Positions 46,127 to 57,892 of a stretch of DNA of 57,892 bases are shown piece after piece. Position numbers and translations under genes: made by a program. The notes beneath the pieces were generated by a model. It made no database searches. It saw only the letters and a program-made list of their open reading frames with translations, and was not told where the DNA came from. The DNA is from Candolleomyces eurysporus. Its lineage: Eukaryota; Basidiomycota; Agaricomycetes; Agaricales; Psathyrellaceae. The DNA is taken from contig JANBPK010001497.1 of NCBI GenBank assembly GCA_027579435.1, positions 1 through 57,892 on the forward strand, written 5' to 3'. How positions within the stretch are numbered: position 1 is the first letter of the stretch; every line of letters starts with the position of its first letter.

Positions 46127-48914
46127 TTAGTAGAAGAGGGACAGAACGACAGGCTCCATCTTTCCATCCCGGATAGCCTGTGAGCAAGCAAACCATGCCA
46201 GTTAGCCATCATTCTGGGCGCTAAAACAAATTAATCGACGCGACACGTACCTCGTAAATGACGGAGATATTCTGGCCGATGGACACTTCATCCCGACCAA
46301 GACCATTAGTGAAATGACCGAAGTTCTCGGTACCGTGCATGCGCACACCAAGGTTTTGCCGGATAAAGGTGTAAAGGACCTTGGTTTTGCCGAGAAGCGG
46401 AGCTGCGGGAGCGGGGCCACGGTCGCCGGAAAGGAATTCTTTGCGCAACCGTTCTTGGAGCTCAATGGCCTTGTTAGCAACGCGCGATTGGAACTCGGGG
46501 ATAGCGGCGAGAGCATCGCCGGCGTTCGTGATAGCAGTGGAGGTAGTGAACTCTTTAAGGAGAATAGTAGAAGTGGAAGAGGCGACCGCTTGCATGCGAT
46601 CGACGTTGTCCATGGTAGTCGTCTTGTCCAGTGTCTGATGCATTTCTCGCATGAGTTTGCGAGAGAACTCATTAAGCGAGAAGGACTCGGCACAGAACGA
46701 GGAGAAGGACGAGCCCAATTCTGCCTCGACGATCTCTTCCAACCCGTTCAAGAGTTCTTCTTGCATGGCTCGCAGGTCTAGAGCCTGGCAGAGAAGGTAG
46801 AGGTACGACGCAGTCAGGATCGAAAGAACCTGAATAGATTGGATCGTCGATCGCCCAGAAATTAAAGCCAGGGAGCTATATAAAATGATGAGAGAGGCAC
46901 TTGAAAGCTTAGTTTTAGAGACTTACTTGATGGCTTGGTTATGCATTTCGGCGGACTGAATATGGGTGGAAACAGGAGCGGCCAGGTGACCTAGCTCTGC
47001 GACATAAGCGGCAGTCGCAATATCGACACCCTTCCCATGGTAATTGAGAGAAGGGTCCGATGCAGCGAGAGACGGTGGCAAACCGTTGTTCATCATGGGG
47101 TTGGACAACTCAGTGGATTGCGCGAAGAGCATCTTGCCAATGTGGTGAAGCGCCAATCGAGTCTTTTCCATTGCATTGGTGACAGCCATAGCCTGGAAGT
47201 TACCGCCATGGTGCACCTCCCCGGTCTCGCCGTCAATGAGGGGATTGTCCGTGGCTGAGGACGTAAAGGAGCTCAGCACGGCCAATCACATAAAAATCGG
47301 AAAGACTCACTGGTATTGCACTCCAAGGTCACGGTGGCGTGAGCGGCGAGGATATCCTCAAGCTGGGGGCCCAAGAATTGCGGAGCCGTACGAATAGGAT
47401 ATCGGTCTTGCTTCAAGGAGTAGCGATCCTCCGAGAGATTGACCTCTTCTTCATGCATATGGGCAATCTTACTCCCCTGGAGGAGATCCCAGATTGTCTG
47501 GGCACACTCCACCTAGATGCTCTATGATCAGCGAAGAATTCAAGCCGCTCGGGCGAAATCACGTACTTGTCCCGGGTGGGGGCGAGCAGTTGCGTGAATG
47601 AACGAGTGGAACGAAGAACGGTTGCCTCTGAGTGCCTCTGTGCCCATTGCGGTACAGACTTGAGCAAGCAAAGCCAAATGGGCGGCATCGTGTAAAGCAA
47701 GAGCCGCCACAGAAGCAGAGAAAGCTGTCCCGTTCAAAATACCGAGGGGCTCCTTGGATGCCAGAGTGAGAGGCTCGATCTTGTGTTCATTTAGGACATC
47801 CGCTGAGGAGCCGATTCGCCTGGGTCCCGAGGAGGGTGGCCCATGGAAAACCTTGATTGAAGGGTTCCCGACTAGAGGGCGAATTAATCAGATGGAAACA
47901 GACTAGAAACGAGGACGATTGACGTACTCAAGGTGCCAGCGATATACGACAAGGGGGAAAGGTCTAAAAATTATGGATTGTTCGGTGACCGGTTCGAGGC
48001 GACGTGAAAAGGAACCTCACCTCCAGAAGCAGAGATGCTGGATCGAATGGGAACGACGGGGGTGATATTCGCCATGAACACCTCCTTCATCTTCTCAAGC
48101 AAGTCCCATCTAAAATAGGAATCCACATTTAATCAACATAGTTAATACGAAGGGGATTCAACGCTCACCTCACGCCAGAGTGGCCTCTGATCAAAGAGTT
48201 CATGCGAACCATCATTGCACCACTGGATAAAGAGAAAAGCCTTCAGCTTCGGAATGAGCTTGGTATCGAAGAAAAACTTACCGAACCCAAGACTCTGGCA
48301 TGGCAGTGGAAGTAGTGGGATCCAAGAGAGGCAAAACATCGAGAGGGTCAGCGGAAGTGGGAAGCACCCCGACATGCTGATGCTGCAGGAGAGCATTCCC
48401 CAAGAGCAGGGGCTTATCGGTACGAGTGTCAGCTGGTGGAAAGAAAAGTATGAAGTTAGACCGTGACCTGGGAGGGTCAAAGCTCCGGAGCGACGTACCG
48501 CTGCCACCAAAGCCTGTGGACAAGCCATAGACGCTGGCTCCACTCTCGACCTTATCAGCAATCACTTTCCTGCTCTTAGCGACGCGTTCCTTGACGTGCT
48601 GGGACTCGTCCAATTGGACTGGTGCAAGGTGACGCGCAGCTGCAACGATGCCAGCAGTAGTCAAAGTGTGTCCGTCGATGACGACGGTTTGACCATTCCT
48701 GAAAGCGAAGAAGAATGTCAGCAACGCCACCAATGAAAGAGCATGCAGCGTAACGCACTTGTACTTGGCGAGTTCACGCTGAGAAGTAATGAACTGGCCT
48801 AACAAGGTCGAAGACTTGGTTTCGACTGGGTTGGGACGAACATTGTTGAAAGGGGGGNAACGGCGAACCGTTCATCGAATCTAAGCTGGCATCGTGAATA
48901 CCTTCAAGTACCAT
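46127..48914 (-). CDS. PAL: phenylalanine ammonia-lyase
   Basis: Eleven exons (minus strand): 48914-48859 plus 48857-48759 (skipping N 48858), 48698-48499, 48432-48282, 48222-48169, 48109-48021, 47963-47928, 47871-47567, 47512-47311, 47254-46927, 46875-46251, 46177-46127; 731 aa. The MIO cofactor triad Ala-Ser-Gly is in [17 protein letters not shown] (~213-216). Other lyase blocks are [17 protein letters not shown] with the catalytic Tyr loop, [24 protein letters not shown] and [14 protein letters not shown] removes ammonia from L-phenylalanine (and often tyrosine) to give trans-cinnamate; in basidiomycetes it serves Phe catabolism and aromatic secondary metabolism. The ATG at 48914 begins a frame that only reaches the core if the N is dropped. 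Confidence 0.95.
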
Positions 48915-50330
48915 TGACACACAAAAGGTAGCAGGGGTAGTATAGCTCAATTGAGAGGGAAGGATTGAGGAATGGGAGGACCGTCAGTGGCACTGGCCCC
49001 ATTTATGCACAAAACACGGATTAGATCCGTGGGGGTAGGAGACTGGGGCATCGGCAGGTCTCACCCTCTTCGCCACGATGGTACCCGAAATTGAGCAAGC
49101 GCGCTCTTCTTGAGATCTGGGATACCTTGCCTGTTAAGGCTAAGGCCTCGCGTAAAAGTCCCTATCGTATGTGTGGTATCGCAGGGTATCGCCCAGCTTA
49201 TCTGACTCTGTTTTCGTTTGTATCAGCTCCCAGTCGACAGGACCAAGCATAAAAATCAGACGTTCACCAGTGACTGATCGAATGTACTGCTTTTTTGTGC
49301 ACAGTAACCATAAAGGTTCCCTGACATCTTCAGCAATTCAGGCTGGCCAGTAGCGTCCAGTGACGGTGGCGTTGTCCTTGAGAGCCTGATTTGGGAACCA
49401 GATTACGCCCTGGATGCTGTAAAACCTCTTCACAGACAAATATGGGAACTCACATTGGGCTACATACATAGAATTCGAGAAATCCGATATCCTTGGATAC
49501 CGTTTAGTGCAAAAATGATGCATATCCTCCCAAAGATCCAGCCGTATAATGTTTGGCATATGTACTTGGCTTACAGAAGCACTCATCATGCATCTTATGG
49601 AGTCTACATTCCATGTGGCCTGGATGACCGCATTGCTTGTCATCCGTCCCTACTTTTACGATATATGAAAGTCATCACTGACCGAATCGCCCGTATAATG
49701 CGGTAGTCGCAAACAACATTCACCAGCTCGTTGGCATCCCTCCTTGCGTTCTCAACCGCGCCCTGTCTTGCCCTGGCATCCAGCAGCAACCCTTAAATAT
49801 CGAGTTTGATTATCGCCAACAGGTTTCTTGATCGTCCTATCGCTACCATATGGACAGCCGCGCCCTGCGCGCGATGTCTTGGAATTCGTTCGAATACCCT
49901 CCACATTACGTCGACGGATCTTGGATAAGTTAGAGGGGTCTTCAAGATCCGGAAGAGACCCCAAAACCAAGCGACCAACTCAGTCTTTGCTCCATCATTT
50001 CAGGATTCCCGCTCGAACGGACGACGGATATCCAATAGCAAGCCGTCAAGAATGACGTCCACAGGGTTCCTATTCCTCGGAATTGGAAACACAAGGTGCG
50101 TGACAAAGATGTCTTCGAAGAAGAAAAAGGTGAGAGCCCACGGTCAGCTAGAGAGAAGGCTTCGAAGACTCAAAAATAGTCACCAATGTCTTAATCAATC
50201 CAACGGTGGAACCACAAACAAATCTGAGTCAATCATTCCGTGTTGTCTCTATTGAATTGCTGGAATCTATTCAAACGAATGAACAAAACAGTCATGAAAA
50301 TATCAAACTTAAATTGAACATTCACAGGAC
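48915..50330. other. gene-poor stretch upstream of PAL
   Basis: 1.4 kb. The first few hundred bases are the PAL promoter, and the rest lies beyond the 3' end of the Tcp11 gene. No frame of coding character and no RNA gene recognised. Confidence 0.5.
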
Positions 50331-52044
50331 TCACCACACCAAATCTCCCCAGACCATCCCTACCCAGGTGATACACACGACTATCTCGCGTAGAATAGTT
50401 TGAATCTCGTTAGCAAGGAAGGGTTCCTCGAACCCTTTGATGACAACCGGTGCCGTCGCACCCTCCTTGCTGGACCTCGGTGAAATATTCAAATGATCCG
50501 GGACATCGACTCTGGCTCTTTTGATAGGCCTCGTGCCGATCGTCCGTCCGGTCTTCAATGTGTCCGGGATCTCTCTTCCAGGGCGTGATGTGTCTCCAGC
50601 TGCAGACATGTGATCCAAGAGTTGCCTAGTGAGGCCTTCTGTCAATCGACGGTGTAGCAACATAAAGACAGGATCCTGGGGCCGCAGTGTCCGGTCCACC
50701 GCCTCTCTTAACTGGCTTTCCTGGTTGGCTTCTAATGGCATTTTGACTCGGACAACCTCATCGGCAAGATTGATTACTTTTGTTGAGCTAAGTTCGCTGG
50801 GTGGTCCATGAACGTCCTCGTCAATTTCCATCTTCAGGAGGGACCAAACTCTATCCAGGAACTCGTGTCCTCTGGGGCCGGGTAACTGTACGAGGATCCG
50901 GAGGGATGCTGTAATGGTGATCGCTTGCAGGTAATTTTGGATATAGAGGAGCTTGGGGGTGACAAAGAAGAAATGGGGTGGAAGTTCATTTGAAGGGGTT
51001 TGTGTCTGATTGACGGCCAATTCCTCGCTTCCTGGCGCAAACGAGTTGGGCACATTGCACGATATTGCGATGTTGGTACCCAGCTGCTCCATCAGCCTGA
51101 CGATCCACTTGTGGTCGGGTGGGATTGGGGCGAACGATGTTTCCATAGAACTGGAGACAAGTGCGGCCCAAGAACGCCACTTGTCGCGCAACACTTGCCC
51201 TGAGGGGCTCTGTTTTGCATCCCATAGTTCGACCACTAGCTCCCTTTCCCTAACCTTGGCTTGCTGCAGGACGAATGCCTTCACGTCCTGTTCGCTCATG
51301 GAACCGAGTATTGCGGTATTAAGATCCGACTTCATGTACTCTGCCAGTGAGACAATCGCCTTGACGGTATCGACGATCAAGACGGCGAGACGGGAACCCT
51401 GAGGTTCTGAATCCCCTTCGGATTGGTTTGACGTTGCGTCTGGAATAGGATCCCTCCATTCGTCTAGCTTGGTGTATAGCTGATCGATGGCTTGGTCACG
51501 TATAGGCGCGCAACGTTCGCGCAGTGACCTCAACAGCACTTTGAGGAATTCAAGGGCATAATGGAGCGGAGAAGTGGTTGGCGGTAGATGAGCATGCAAA
51601 CTCTGCATAATTCCATGATCAGGGGGAAAGAGGGGAGCAAGACTTTCGGCAAGATCGCCATAAAGTCGCTTCAACCTGGGCAATTGTACTGAAGGTTGTG
51701 AAGATGACAACGATTCTATCGCCTAGGTGAATAAGCGTTTCAGTCCACCGTTCAACTACGAAGAGCACCAAAGGAAAACTAATACGCACTTCATTCCAAA
51801 AGGCTCGGTGGGCCACCTCCTTGACCGTTTCCATTAGATTTGTCTCTTGCTTCTGTGTCGCTTTCTCCGAGTCCATTTGTGATTGAATCAGCATGGATAG
51901 TAAGGTCTTCCCTGGAGGAACGACCTTTTCCGGCTCCGTGGCTAGTCGGTGAAGGAAATAGACCTGGTTCACCGAGTCGACCAGCTCCACGGGTAGTATC
52001 GTCCTAGAGGCATAGGGAAATTCGCCAGAGTTCGAGGCAGCCAT
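50331..52044 (-). CDS. Tcp11/Sok1 family protein
   Basis: Two exons (minus strand): 52044-51790 and 51722-50331; 548 aa. The Tcp11 domain spans most of the protein: VDSVNQVYFLHRLATEP, TVKEVAHRAFWNEVAIESLS, RLKRLYGDLAESLAPLFPP, LHYALEFLKVLLRSLRERCAPIRD, EYMKSDLNTAILGSMSEQDV and ERELVVELWDA. A family-typical helical C-terminal half follows. Yeast Sok1 is a high-copy suppressor of PKA loss; animal TCP11 acts in sperm cAMP signalling. The extreme C-terminus is uncertain: GTGAGT overlaps the stop codon, and splicing there would also produce TGA, so the protein end differs by only one residue. Confidence 0.9.
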
Positions 52045-52177
52045 GATGGTGGTCGTTCAGGGAGAAGTTGTGCGCTTACTCAGACTGCGCAACTTTCGTC
52101 AGCGGCGCGACTGATCGCGTCGACCCCGTCATCGTCATCGTGTTCAACTCCGGAGTCGACCTCGACCAGCAACCACC

Positions 52178-53464
52178 ATGGCCACGAATACCTTTGACCT
52201 TGTTCTGGGCTGTCTATTTCCTATTGCTTTGCTGCTTGTTGGCTATCGTCTGCGCGGCCAGTTTCTCTCCTGGTCTGACCTCTGGGACCATCTCTTTGCA
52301 GGGAATGCTCCAAACACCGGCTATTTCTCTCTAGAACGTGCTTACCATTCGTACTTGCAGTATTTGACGCTGTCGCACAACGACGTGCGTCGAATGCGAA
52401 CCTCATATGCATCTCTCGACAGGGCACACAAGAATTTGGGCTACAAGATCGGCTACCCTCGGAAGCTGGATCGGCTATGGGAAGCCACAAGCATGAATGC
52501 AACCCTCGCAGCAGACATAGCAGACCTCGCGGCTAAAGAGCACCCAGAGCTCAAGTACAGCCCCAAAATTCAAGCAAACACTGGAGACCTGGCCCGTGTT
52601 CGCGAGTCGCTCAAGCATTTCGTTCGCGACTGGAGCGAAGTAGGCAAGCAGGAGAGAGAACGTACTTTCGCCCCCATCCTCAACCTCCTGAGCCGAATAG
52701 AGCCAGAACGGCGCGATCGTACTCGAATCTTGGTCCCTGGGTCCGGCTTGGGACGTTTGGCTTGGGAGATATCACAGCTCGGTACGCTTTCATTCCGCTG
52801 CGTGTTTCACTCTCTCAGGGCAGTTCATTTGTAGGTTTCAATACCACGGCGAATGAGCTATCATATTTCATGATTCTCGCGTTCCGCCTTCTCCTTTCTC
52901 CGGACACCACGCAAGAGGTTAAACAACACAAAATAAGACCCTATGCGCACTGGTTTTCTCATCAGCGAACCACAGAGAACCTCTTCCGCAGTGTCCCGTT
53001 TCCAGATGTTGTGCCGCGCCTTGGGCCCAACTTCCAGCTGCTCGAAGACGATTTCCTCAAAATTCCGGTGCCCGCCGGTACCTGGTCTTCGGACCAAACT
53101 CAATCACCAACCCATTCGTCGCAAGGATACGACTACATCGTAACGCTCTTCTTCATCGACACATCTTTCAACGCCTTTGCGACCATGGAACAAATATTTA
53201 AACTGCTGAAGCCTGGAGGCTCCTGGGTCAATCTAGGACCTCTCCTTTGGTCAGGCGGTGGTCAATGCAAGGTCGAGCTCAGCCTCGAAGAGCTCCTCGC
53301 TGCCGCAGAAGAGATCGGGTTCGTCATCTCCAGGCCATCCGAAGAGCATAGCGACCACCTAGAACAACAAAAAANCGGTCGAATGCGAGTACACAGCAGA
53401 CCCCAATGCTATGATGCGTTGGACCTACAAGACGGAATTCTGGGTAGCCAAGAAACCACAATAA
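52178..53464 (+). CDS. N2227 family S-adenosylmethionine methyltransferase (carnosine N-methyltransferase-like)
   Basis: Exons 52178-52781 and 52835-53374 plus 53376-53464 (skipping N 53375); 410 aa. The SAM-binding motif is ILVPGSGLGRLAWEISQLG (~188-206), followed by NELSYFMILAFRLLL, the family's conserved second block. GDFLK-type DDFLKIP, YDYIVTLFFIDTSFN (motif for the acidic/Asn active site) and LLKPGGSWVNLGPLLW come next. After dropping the N, the tail reads RWTYKTEFWVAKKPQ, as in other family members; with the N it runs into an unrelated sequence. A short hydrophobic N-terminal segment (LVLGCLFPIALLLVGY) may anchor it in a membrane. Human CARNMT1 and yeast YNL092W methylate histidine-containing dipeptides or proteins. 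Head to head with the Tcp11 gene (133 bp gap). Confidence 0.93.
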
Positions 53465-53823
53465 TTAGGTGGCCGCTGCCTTCATTGTCTTGATAGTACA
53501 AAGATGTCTGCCGCGCCGATCGTTCGTTCGCAGCGACCATCAACGCTGCAGGTCCACTTATTTCAGGGAAGCGTTGTCGTCCAGCATTCCAAGACATCGT
53601 ATACCCCTGGTGCCCTGACGACGGTATCGAAACGAATACCTGGGCAGGTTACGCTATTTATACCTTCTTTCTCCCTCAACCTCAATTCCCATCCGCCACC
53701 CAACCTTCCAGACCTCCCTTGAGACCAACCATCCACGCCACCGCCATCTCCCCAAGCTTCCCGACTGTCACATAGAGTCCTGTATCCTATAGCTGCCAAT
53801 ATTCCCTTTGTGTACAATTCGCA
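53465..53823. other. intergenic region upstream of a small unknown gene
   Basis: 359 bp, C/T-rich near the end, consistent with a promoter. No coding signal. Confidence 0.45.
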
Positions 53824-54246
53824 ATGCAGGTCGACTCCTCTTCTTTCGTTTCTCAATCCCCTGCTCGTGACTGGGAGCGGTCCGGAATCCAACGTCCAAT
53901 TTCCACTAACAACCGTCTCCGACGCCTGCTTGGGGAGAACCCAACCGCACCAGCCAGCGTAAGGGCTACCAGTGCTCCAGCTGTTGTCGGTGCAGACCAA
54001 CACCTTGCGCATAGTCCAGGATCCGGGGATAACGATGACCCCTCCGTTGACGAATTCCTCACAAGTGTTTGGCAGCACTTGCACGCGTCGACGACGTCGG
54101 TGGTTCCTACACACCCAACAGCTCCAGAGCAGGCCCAGTCCACTCTCACCTCTTGTGCAGCAGCACATCTTCATGCTTCAACTCTTAACCCTCTATCGGA
54201 TACGGATACTGACGTTGAAATGCACGACGGCACAATGGGCCGCTAG
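53824..54246 (+). CDS. small Ser/Thr/Ala-rich protein of unknown function
   Basis: Single-exon frame of 140 aa, 358 bp after the previous stop. N-terminal part polar with a basic patch (GIQRPISTNNRLRRLLGE). An acidic/polar middle (SPGSGDNDDPSVDEFLTSVW) has a possible amphipathic helix, and the end is acidic (SDTDTDVEMHDG). No signal peptide, membrane segment or known domain. It looks like a small regulatory or disordered protein. A longer open frame overlaps on the opposite strand (53563-54174) but is Cys/Trp-rich in an unnatural way. The plus-strand frame is preferred on composition only. Confidence 0.5.
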   Translation: MQVDSSSFVSQSPARDWERSGIQRPISTNNRLRRLLGENPTAPASVRATSAPAVVGADQHLAHSPGSGDNDDPSVDEFLTSVWQHLHASTTSVVPTHPTAPEQAQSTLTSCAAAHLHASTLNPLSDTDTDVEMHDGTMGR

Positions 54247-55206
54247 CTCACTTATCTCAAGATACAAGGACTCCATGCAGCCAGTAAGAATAGATGTATA
54301 CCAAGTATGTAGTATTACTATTTTATTGCTATCCGACATGGTACAGGATGGGGTAGGATGACAAGATCGAGGTATAATCCGAACCACAATGAGTGCTGAA
54401 GTATACACAGTGGAGGTATCGAGGGGGAACTACGATTATGACAACAAAACGGGGTCAAGTCTTGAGGGAGACAACCACCGATTAAACGAGCAAGCACGCA
54501 AGGAAGAAAGCGTCGATTTGAAATGAGTCCTTGCAAAATTCCAGTGAGCTTGCGAAGATCGTAGTGTAGAGGCGACATCGAGGTCGACGAGAGTGAGGAG
54601 GAGGATCACTGATTAGAGCAGGGGATATGTAATGGTACGTGAAAAGACGAAGAAACGAGCGCGACTGGTGAGAGAGTGGACAGTGTAAAAAATCCCACTG
54701 AAGATTTGGTCACAAAACGAACGTATAGAAAAGTAGGACAAGATTGAATGAGATTGCGAGCAGCAAAGGAAGAGACAAGAAAAAGGCATATAGTTAAGAA
54801 ACCAAACTAACGAGAGGCGTCGAACAATAAGGGAATAAACAGTTTACAACCAATAGCCCAAAAGATCCCAATCTAAGCAAACAAATGGAAAATGCGTTGG
54901 CAAAAGGACCAAGCCACACGCAACTCAAGGCCAATCTCCTCTTCGGAACAGGCGTTGAATGTTGCTTGACGAGAATCCCGGAACAATACGTCTTCCATCC
55001 ACTGGATTCAGAAAGAAAAACGGGGTGTCGGGGGGTGGGGTTGTTATCGCGAGACAGGGGAAAAAGACAAGAATGAAAGACAGGAAGGAGCCTTGGGGAA
55101 CCGGCGATCAGTTTTGAGGGGTATCCAACGGAACAGCATTAGGGCGAATGGTATGCGAGACGATAGATATGACGCATGCAGGGACTTGACGATGAATAAG
55201 AGAAAT
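54247..55206. other. convergent 3' intergenic region
   Basis: 960 bp, A/G-rich on the plus strand (polypyrimidine on the minus strand), between the small gene and the 3' end of the Nrd1-like gene. No coding frame; long 3' UTRs are likely. Confidence 0.5.
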
Positions 55207-57469
55207 CTAGGCAGCGGAATGGCCATTGACGTGGACCTCTCCGTCGACGTTCATCTCCTGGGCTTCGCCTTCGTTGCCATTGAGGTAAGCGTCTCCATTG
55301 GCGTCGGCGACGTCCCCGGCGGCAGATGCGTCATTGCCGTTGGCAGCGCCATTACCACTTGCAGTACGCTTGTTTCCTCCGCCTTGAGGTCCGGAGCGCG
55401 GTGGGTTAGCACAACGGTCCTTTCCGTGAGCAATGCGAAGGTTGGCATATTCGGGCTTGTTCTTGATGCCGTCGATCGCCTTGATGGCGTTGGAGATGTT
55501 GGTGAAGTTGACGAAGGCACAGTTCCTAATAGTGCTAGTCAGGAATGTGTAACAATTCAAGATAGGAAAGAGACTCACTTCTCTTTCAAGAAGTTGACAA
55601 GCTCAATATCGCCATACTCTCCAAAGTCACGCTTGAGCTTCTCCTCACTGAAGACCTCGAAGTCCTCAATATTGCCGATGTAGACGTTCCTGGTAGCACC
55701 CGAATGCACAGAAAGCGCAAGGGATGGCGGCAGGGGTCCTGCATTCTTTCCCCAACCGACCTTGAGGCGGCGGTTGTTAAGGGTCAAGCCTTGGTAAGAT
55801 GCCACTTGGAAGAAGGTGTAAGCGGCGGCAGGGTCAATGAATGTCACAAACTACAATGGAATCAGTATGAAGGTTACGGTGAGATAAGATGCCAAGAAGC
55901 AACTTACGGCAATATGCTTATCCTGCATATACCTGATGCTTTGAAGAACGCCACCACGAATAGCATTGCACAAATCTTCGGTGGTAGTCTCAGGGTGGAT
56001 GTTGCCGAGATAAACCGTTCGGTTCAGGCCTTGGACACCACCAGCCATCCCATTACCCATCATGTCGACGCCAAATGCAGGCGCGCCCACGTATGCTCCG
56101 AATGGAGCGAAGGGGGCTGGCTGGGCCATTGAGGACTGGGCAACGAGAGACTGAGCAGCAGCGGCCTGTGCTTGCTGGGCAGCGACCTGCTGTGACTTGG
56201 GAATGTAGGCGCATCGATCTTTACCAAAGTTGATCCGCTTGCCTGCCCATGCGGGCTCAGTGGGAAGTGTGTTGACGACCTGAGAAGAGAACGGAGTCAG
56301 TTGGAAGGTTGTTGTGCATAACAAAAAAAANTTCACCTTGGTTGCAACGGAGATGCTAAGGAAGTGGACAAACCCAATGTTCTTGTCCCTGACAATCTTC
56401 ACCTGGTCAATGAGACCGAATCGGCTAAGTTCGTCACGCAATTGCTCCTCGGTCATGTTCTCGTCCAAACCACCAATGTAGACGTTCCTGCTCGCATTGC
56501 TCTGGCTAATAGCAAGGGCCACCTGTGCGGGGACAGGTGAGGGCTTGCCCCAACCGATTTTGAGCTCCTGGCCGTGCAAAGCCAATTTCTTGACCGTGGC
56601 GTCGGCGTGGAAAGCTGCGGCGGTCTGGCCATCGAGGAAGGAGAGGAAAACGCAGGATTTTTCGGGGAGGACACGGATAGATTCGAGGGGGCCAAAGTGG
56701 ACGAGGTTCAAGAGTTCGTCGACGGAGGCGGTCGCAGGAAGGTTTCCAACATAGACGGTACGGCCGGTTGCGTTTCCGGAGGCGCCCATGGCAGCAGAGA
56801 GAACAGGGTTGTACGCGGCAGCGGCAGCGGCCTGACATGAGATGTCAGACCATTGATCTTTACGTGTGACGGGAAAAGGTGCTGCTGGCACTCACCTGGT
56901 TAAAGTTGGCCATCTGGCCGTTGTAGGGGAAGGATCCGAGCATGTTCATGCCTGGCAAGCCCATTCCCAACATGTTGTAACCACCGAAGCCGGCGTAGCC
57001 GTTGCCATTTGGGCTGGGCTGCTGACCCGATTGCTGTTGCTGCTGCTGGACGGCGAAGGCTGCAGCGGCAGTATTGGGGCTCAACTGAGAGCCCATGGCA
57101 CCGTTGTTCTGGGTATTGATCGTGAGGGAGGGAGTAGAATAGAGGGGACTGCCAGCGAAGGCGCCGCCGCTAGTTCCATTGGCGTTGAAGGGCTGGTTGA
57201 TGCTGGCCTGGGGACCGTAGCCGTAGTTTGCGAAGGCATCCCTTGCATTGGTTGCCGCGTTGCCATTGGTCTGGTTCGAAAAGGTGGAGTTTGGAGACCA
57301 GCGCGCCTTTTTGGCATCAGGACCGCCAACGGGCTCCATAGACCGCTGTTGGGAGGGTGAGCACGGGGAAATAGGAAGCCGGGCGGAGAAAACGAACCTT
57401 CATCATGTCGAGGTCAAACTGGTAAGAAGGATAGTGAGAAGCAAAGGCTGTGGATGGGTCGTCCATCAT
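55207..57469 (-). CDS. Nrd1-like RNA-binding protein with four RRMs
   Basis: Six exons (minus strand): 57469-57398, 57345-56896, 56831-56337, 56279-55908, 55850-55579, 55525-55207; 659 aa. An N-terminal Asn/Gly/Gln-rich region (with a Q6 run) precedes RRM1 ([17 protein letters not shown], ~197-270), RRM2 ([20 protein letters not shown], ~287-363), RRM3 ([16 protein letters not shown], ~430-510) and RRM4 ([20 protein letters not shown], ~525-605). An acidic, Asn/Gly-rich tail follows. Four spaced RRMs with GWGK or FGKDRC after each match fission yeast Nrd1, a cytoplasmic mRNA-binding repressor of sexual differentiation and regulator of myosin light-chain mRNA. It is unrelated to budding yeast Nrd1. 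The N at 56331 is in an intron. Confidence 0.93.
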
Positions 57470-57892
57470 GGGGGAGGGGGAAAAGAGGGGATAGGAAGAG
57501 TGGATGGAGGAGGTGTGGCGCCGGCGGAAAGGGAGAGAAAAGGGGGACAAAGGGTCAGATAATGGTAGGGAGCGGCAGATACTGTAAACGAGTGTGGGTT
57601 GTGGGTGAAAAGAGACACGCACGCAGAAAAGAGAAAAAAAGGTGAAAGAGAGATGGGAAATTCGAATTCGCACTCGTACGCGGGGGTATTCGACGACGCT
57701 GAGAACGACGACGAGGACAACGACGACGACGACGACGACGAGCAAACAGAAAACGAATAAAAGGCCAACGAACGAATAACGAGACAAGAAGAAGAGCCGC
57801 CAACACACTGCCCAACAACCACCATCACTTGTATTTTCACACGCGCACGGGCCTATTCTTGTTACATACATCTAGCCGATGTCCGTACCGAC
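57470..57892. other. 5' region of the Nrd1-like gene
   Basis: Polypyrimidine-rich when read on the minus strand, as is common for promoters and leaders of fungal genes. Long open frames here are low-complexity artefacts. Confidence 0.5.
57719..57741. repeat. (CGA)n microsatellite
   Basis: About seven uninterrupted trinucleotide units in the upstream region of the Nrd1-like gene, flanked by degenerate GACGAC repeats on the left (from ~57690). Confidence 0.85.

Noticed and set aside
53563..54174. 203-codon minus-strand open frame opposite the small unknown gene
   Set aside because: Composition (Cys, Trp and Gly bursts) is that of an antisense shadow; no motif and no promoter-like gap.

Overview
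This window is a gene-dense stretch of a fungal nuclear genome, most likely a mushroom-forming basidiomycete (Agaricomycotina). The evidence is short GT-AG introns (about 42-92 nt, most 50-60) in nearly every gene, several exons per gene, and the gene set: phenylalanine ammonia-lyase, a fungal phospholipase B, a LIM/RhoGAP, an Mmt-type cation transporter and a Psr1-like phosphatase. I rebuilt splice sites by hand. I support 26 protein-coding genes (the first truncated by the window edge), one intron-containing tRNA-Gln and one decayed pseudogene.

Layout. 1-6,000: C-terminus of a Yap/Pap1-type bZIP factor, a TPP1/Tpz1-like shelterin candidate, and a coiled-coil protein of unknown function. 6,600-15,600: Psr1-like phosphatase, an HMMR-like spindle protein, membrane-anchored phospholipase B, Rad23. 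15,700-24,900: an LRR protein, Arf6, an Mcy1-type cysteine synthase-like protein, Tim16/Pam16, Pol I subunit Rpa43, tRNA-Gln, a BTB protein. 25,300-33,900: a LIM-LIM-C1-RhoGAP protein, Kti12 and ELL. 34,000-49,000 is more accessory and metabolic: a broken aryl-alcohol dehydrogenase, allantoinase, a Yippee protein, a flavin-reductase-domain protein divergent from a maleylacetate reductase-like enzyme, an Mmt-type transporter, and phenylalanine ammonia-lyase. 50,300-57,900: a Tcp11/Sok1 protein, an N2227 (carnosine N-methyltransferase-like) methyltransferase, a small unknown protein and a four-RRM Nrd1-like RNA-binding protein. I saw no transposon, CRISPR array or prokaryotic-type operon.

Organisation. 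Genes are often head to head with very short gaps between start codons (121, 126, 133, 138 and 187 bp), so shared bidirectional promoters are likely. A 9-mer, GATCACGTG or its complement, lies close upstream of six start codons (four sites, two of them in head-to-head gaps).

Sequence quality. Nine single N bases all sit beside homopolymer runs. In all six cases inside coding exons, deleting the N restores the reading frame, so each behaves as a spurious inserted base. Rad23 has a similar unmarked one-base excess in a G5 run. Automated gene models here will be broken at these points.
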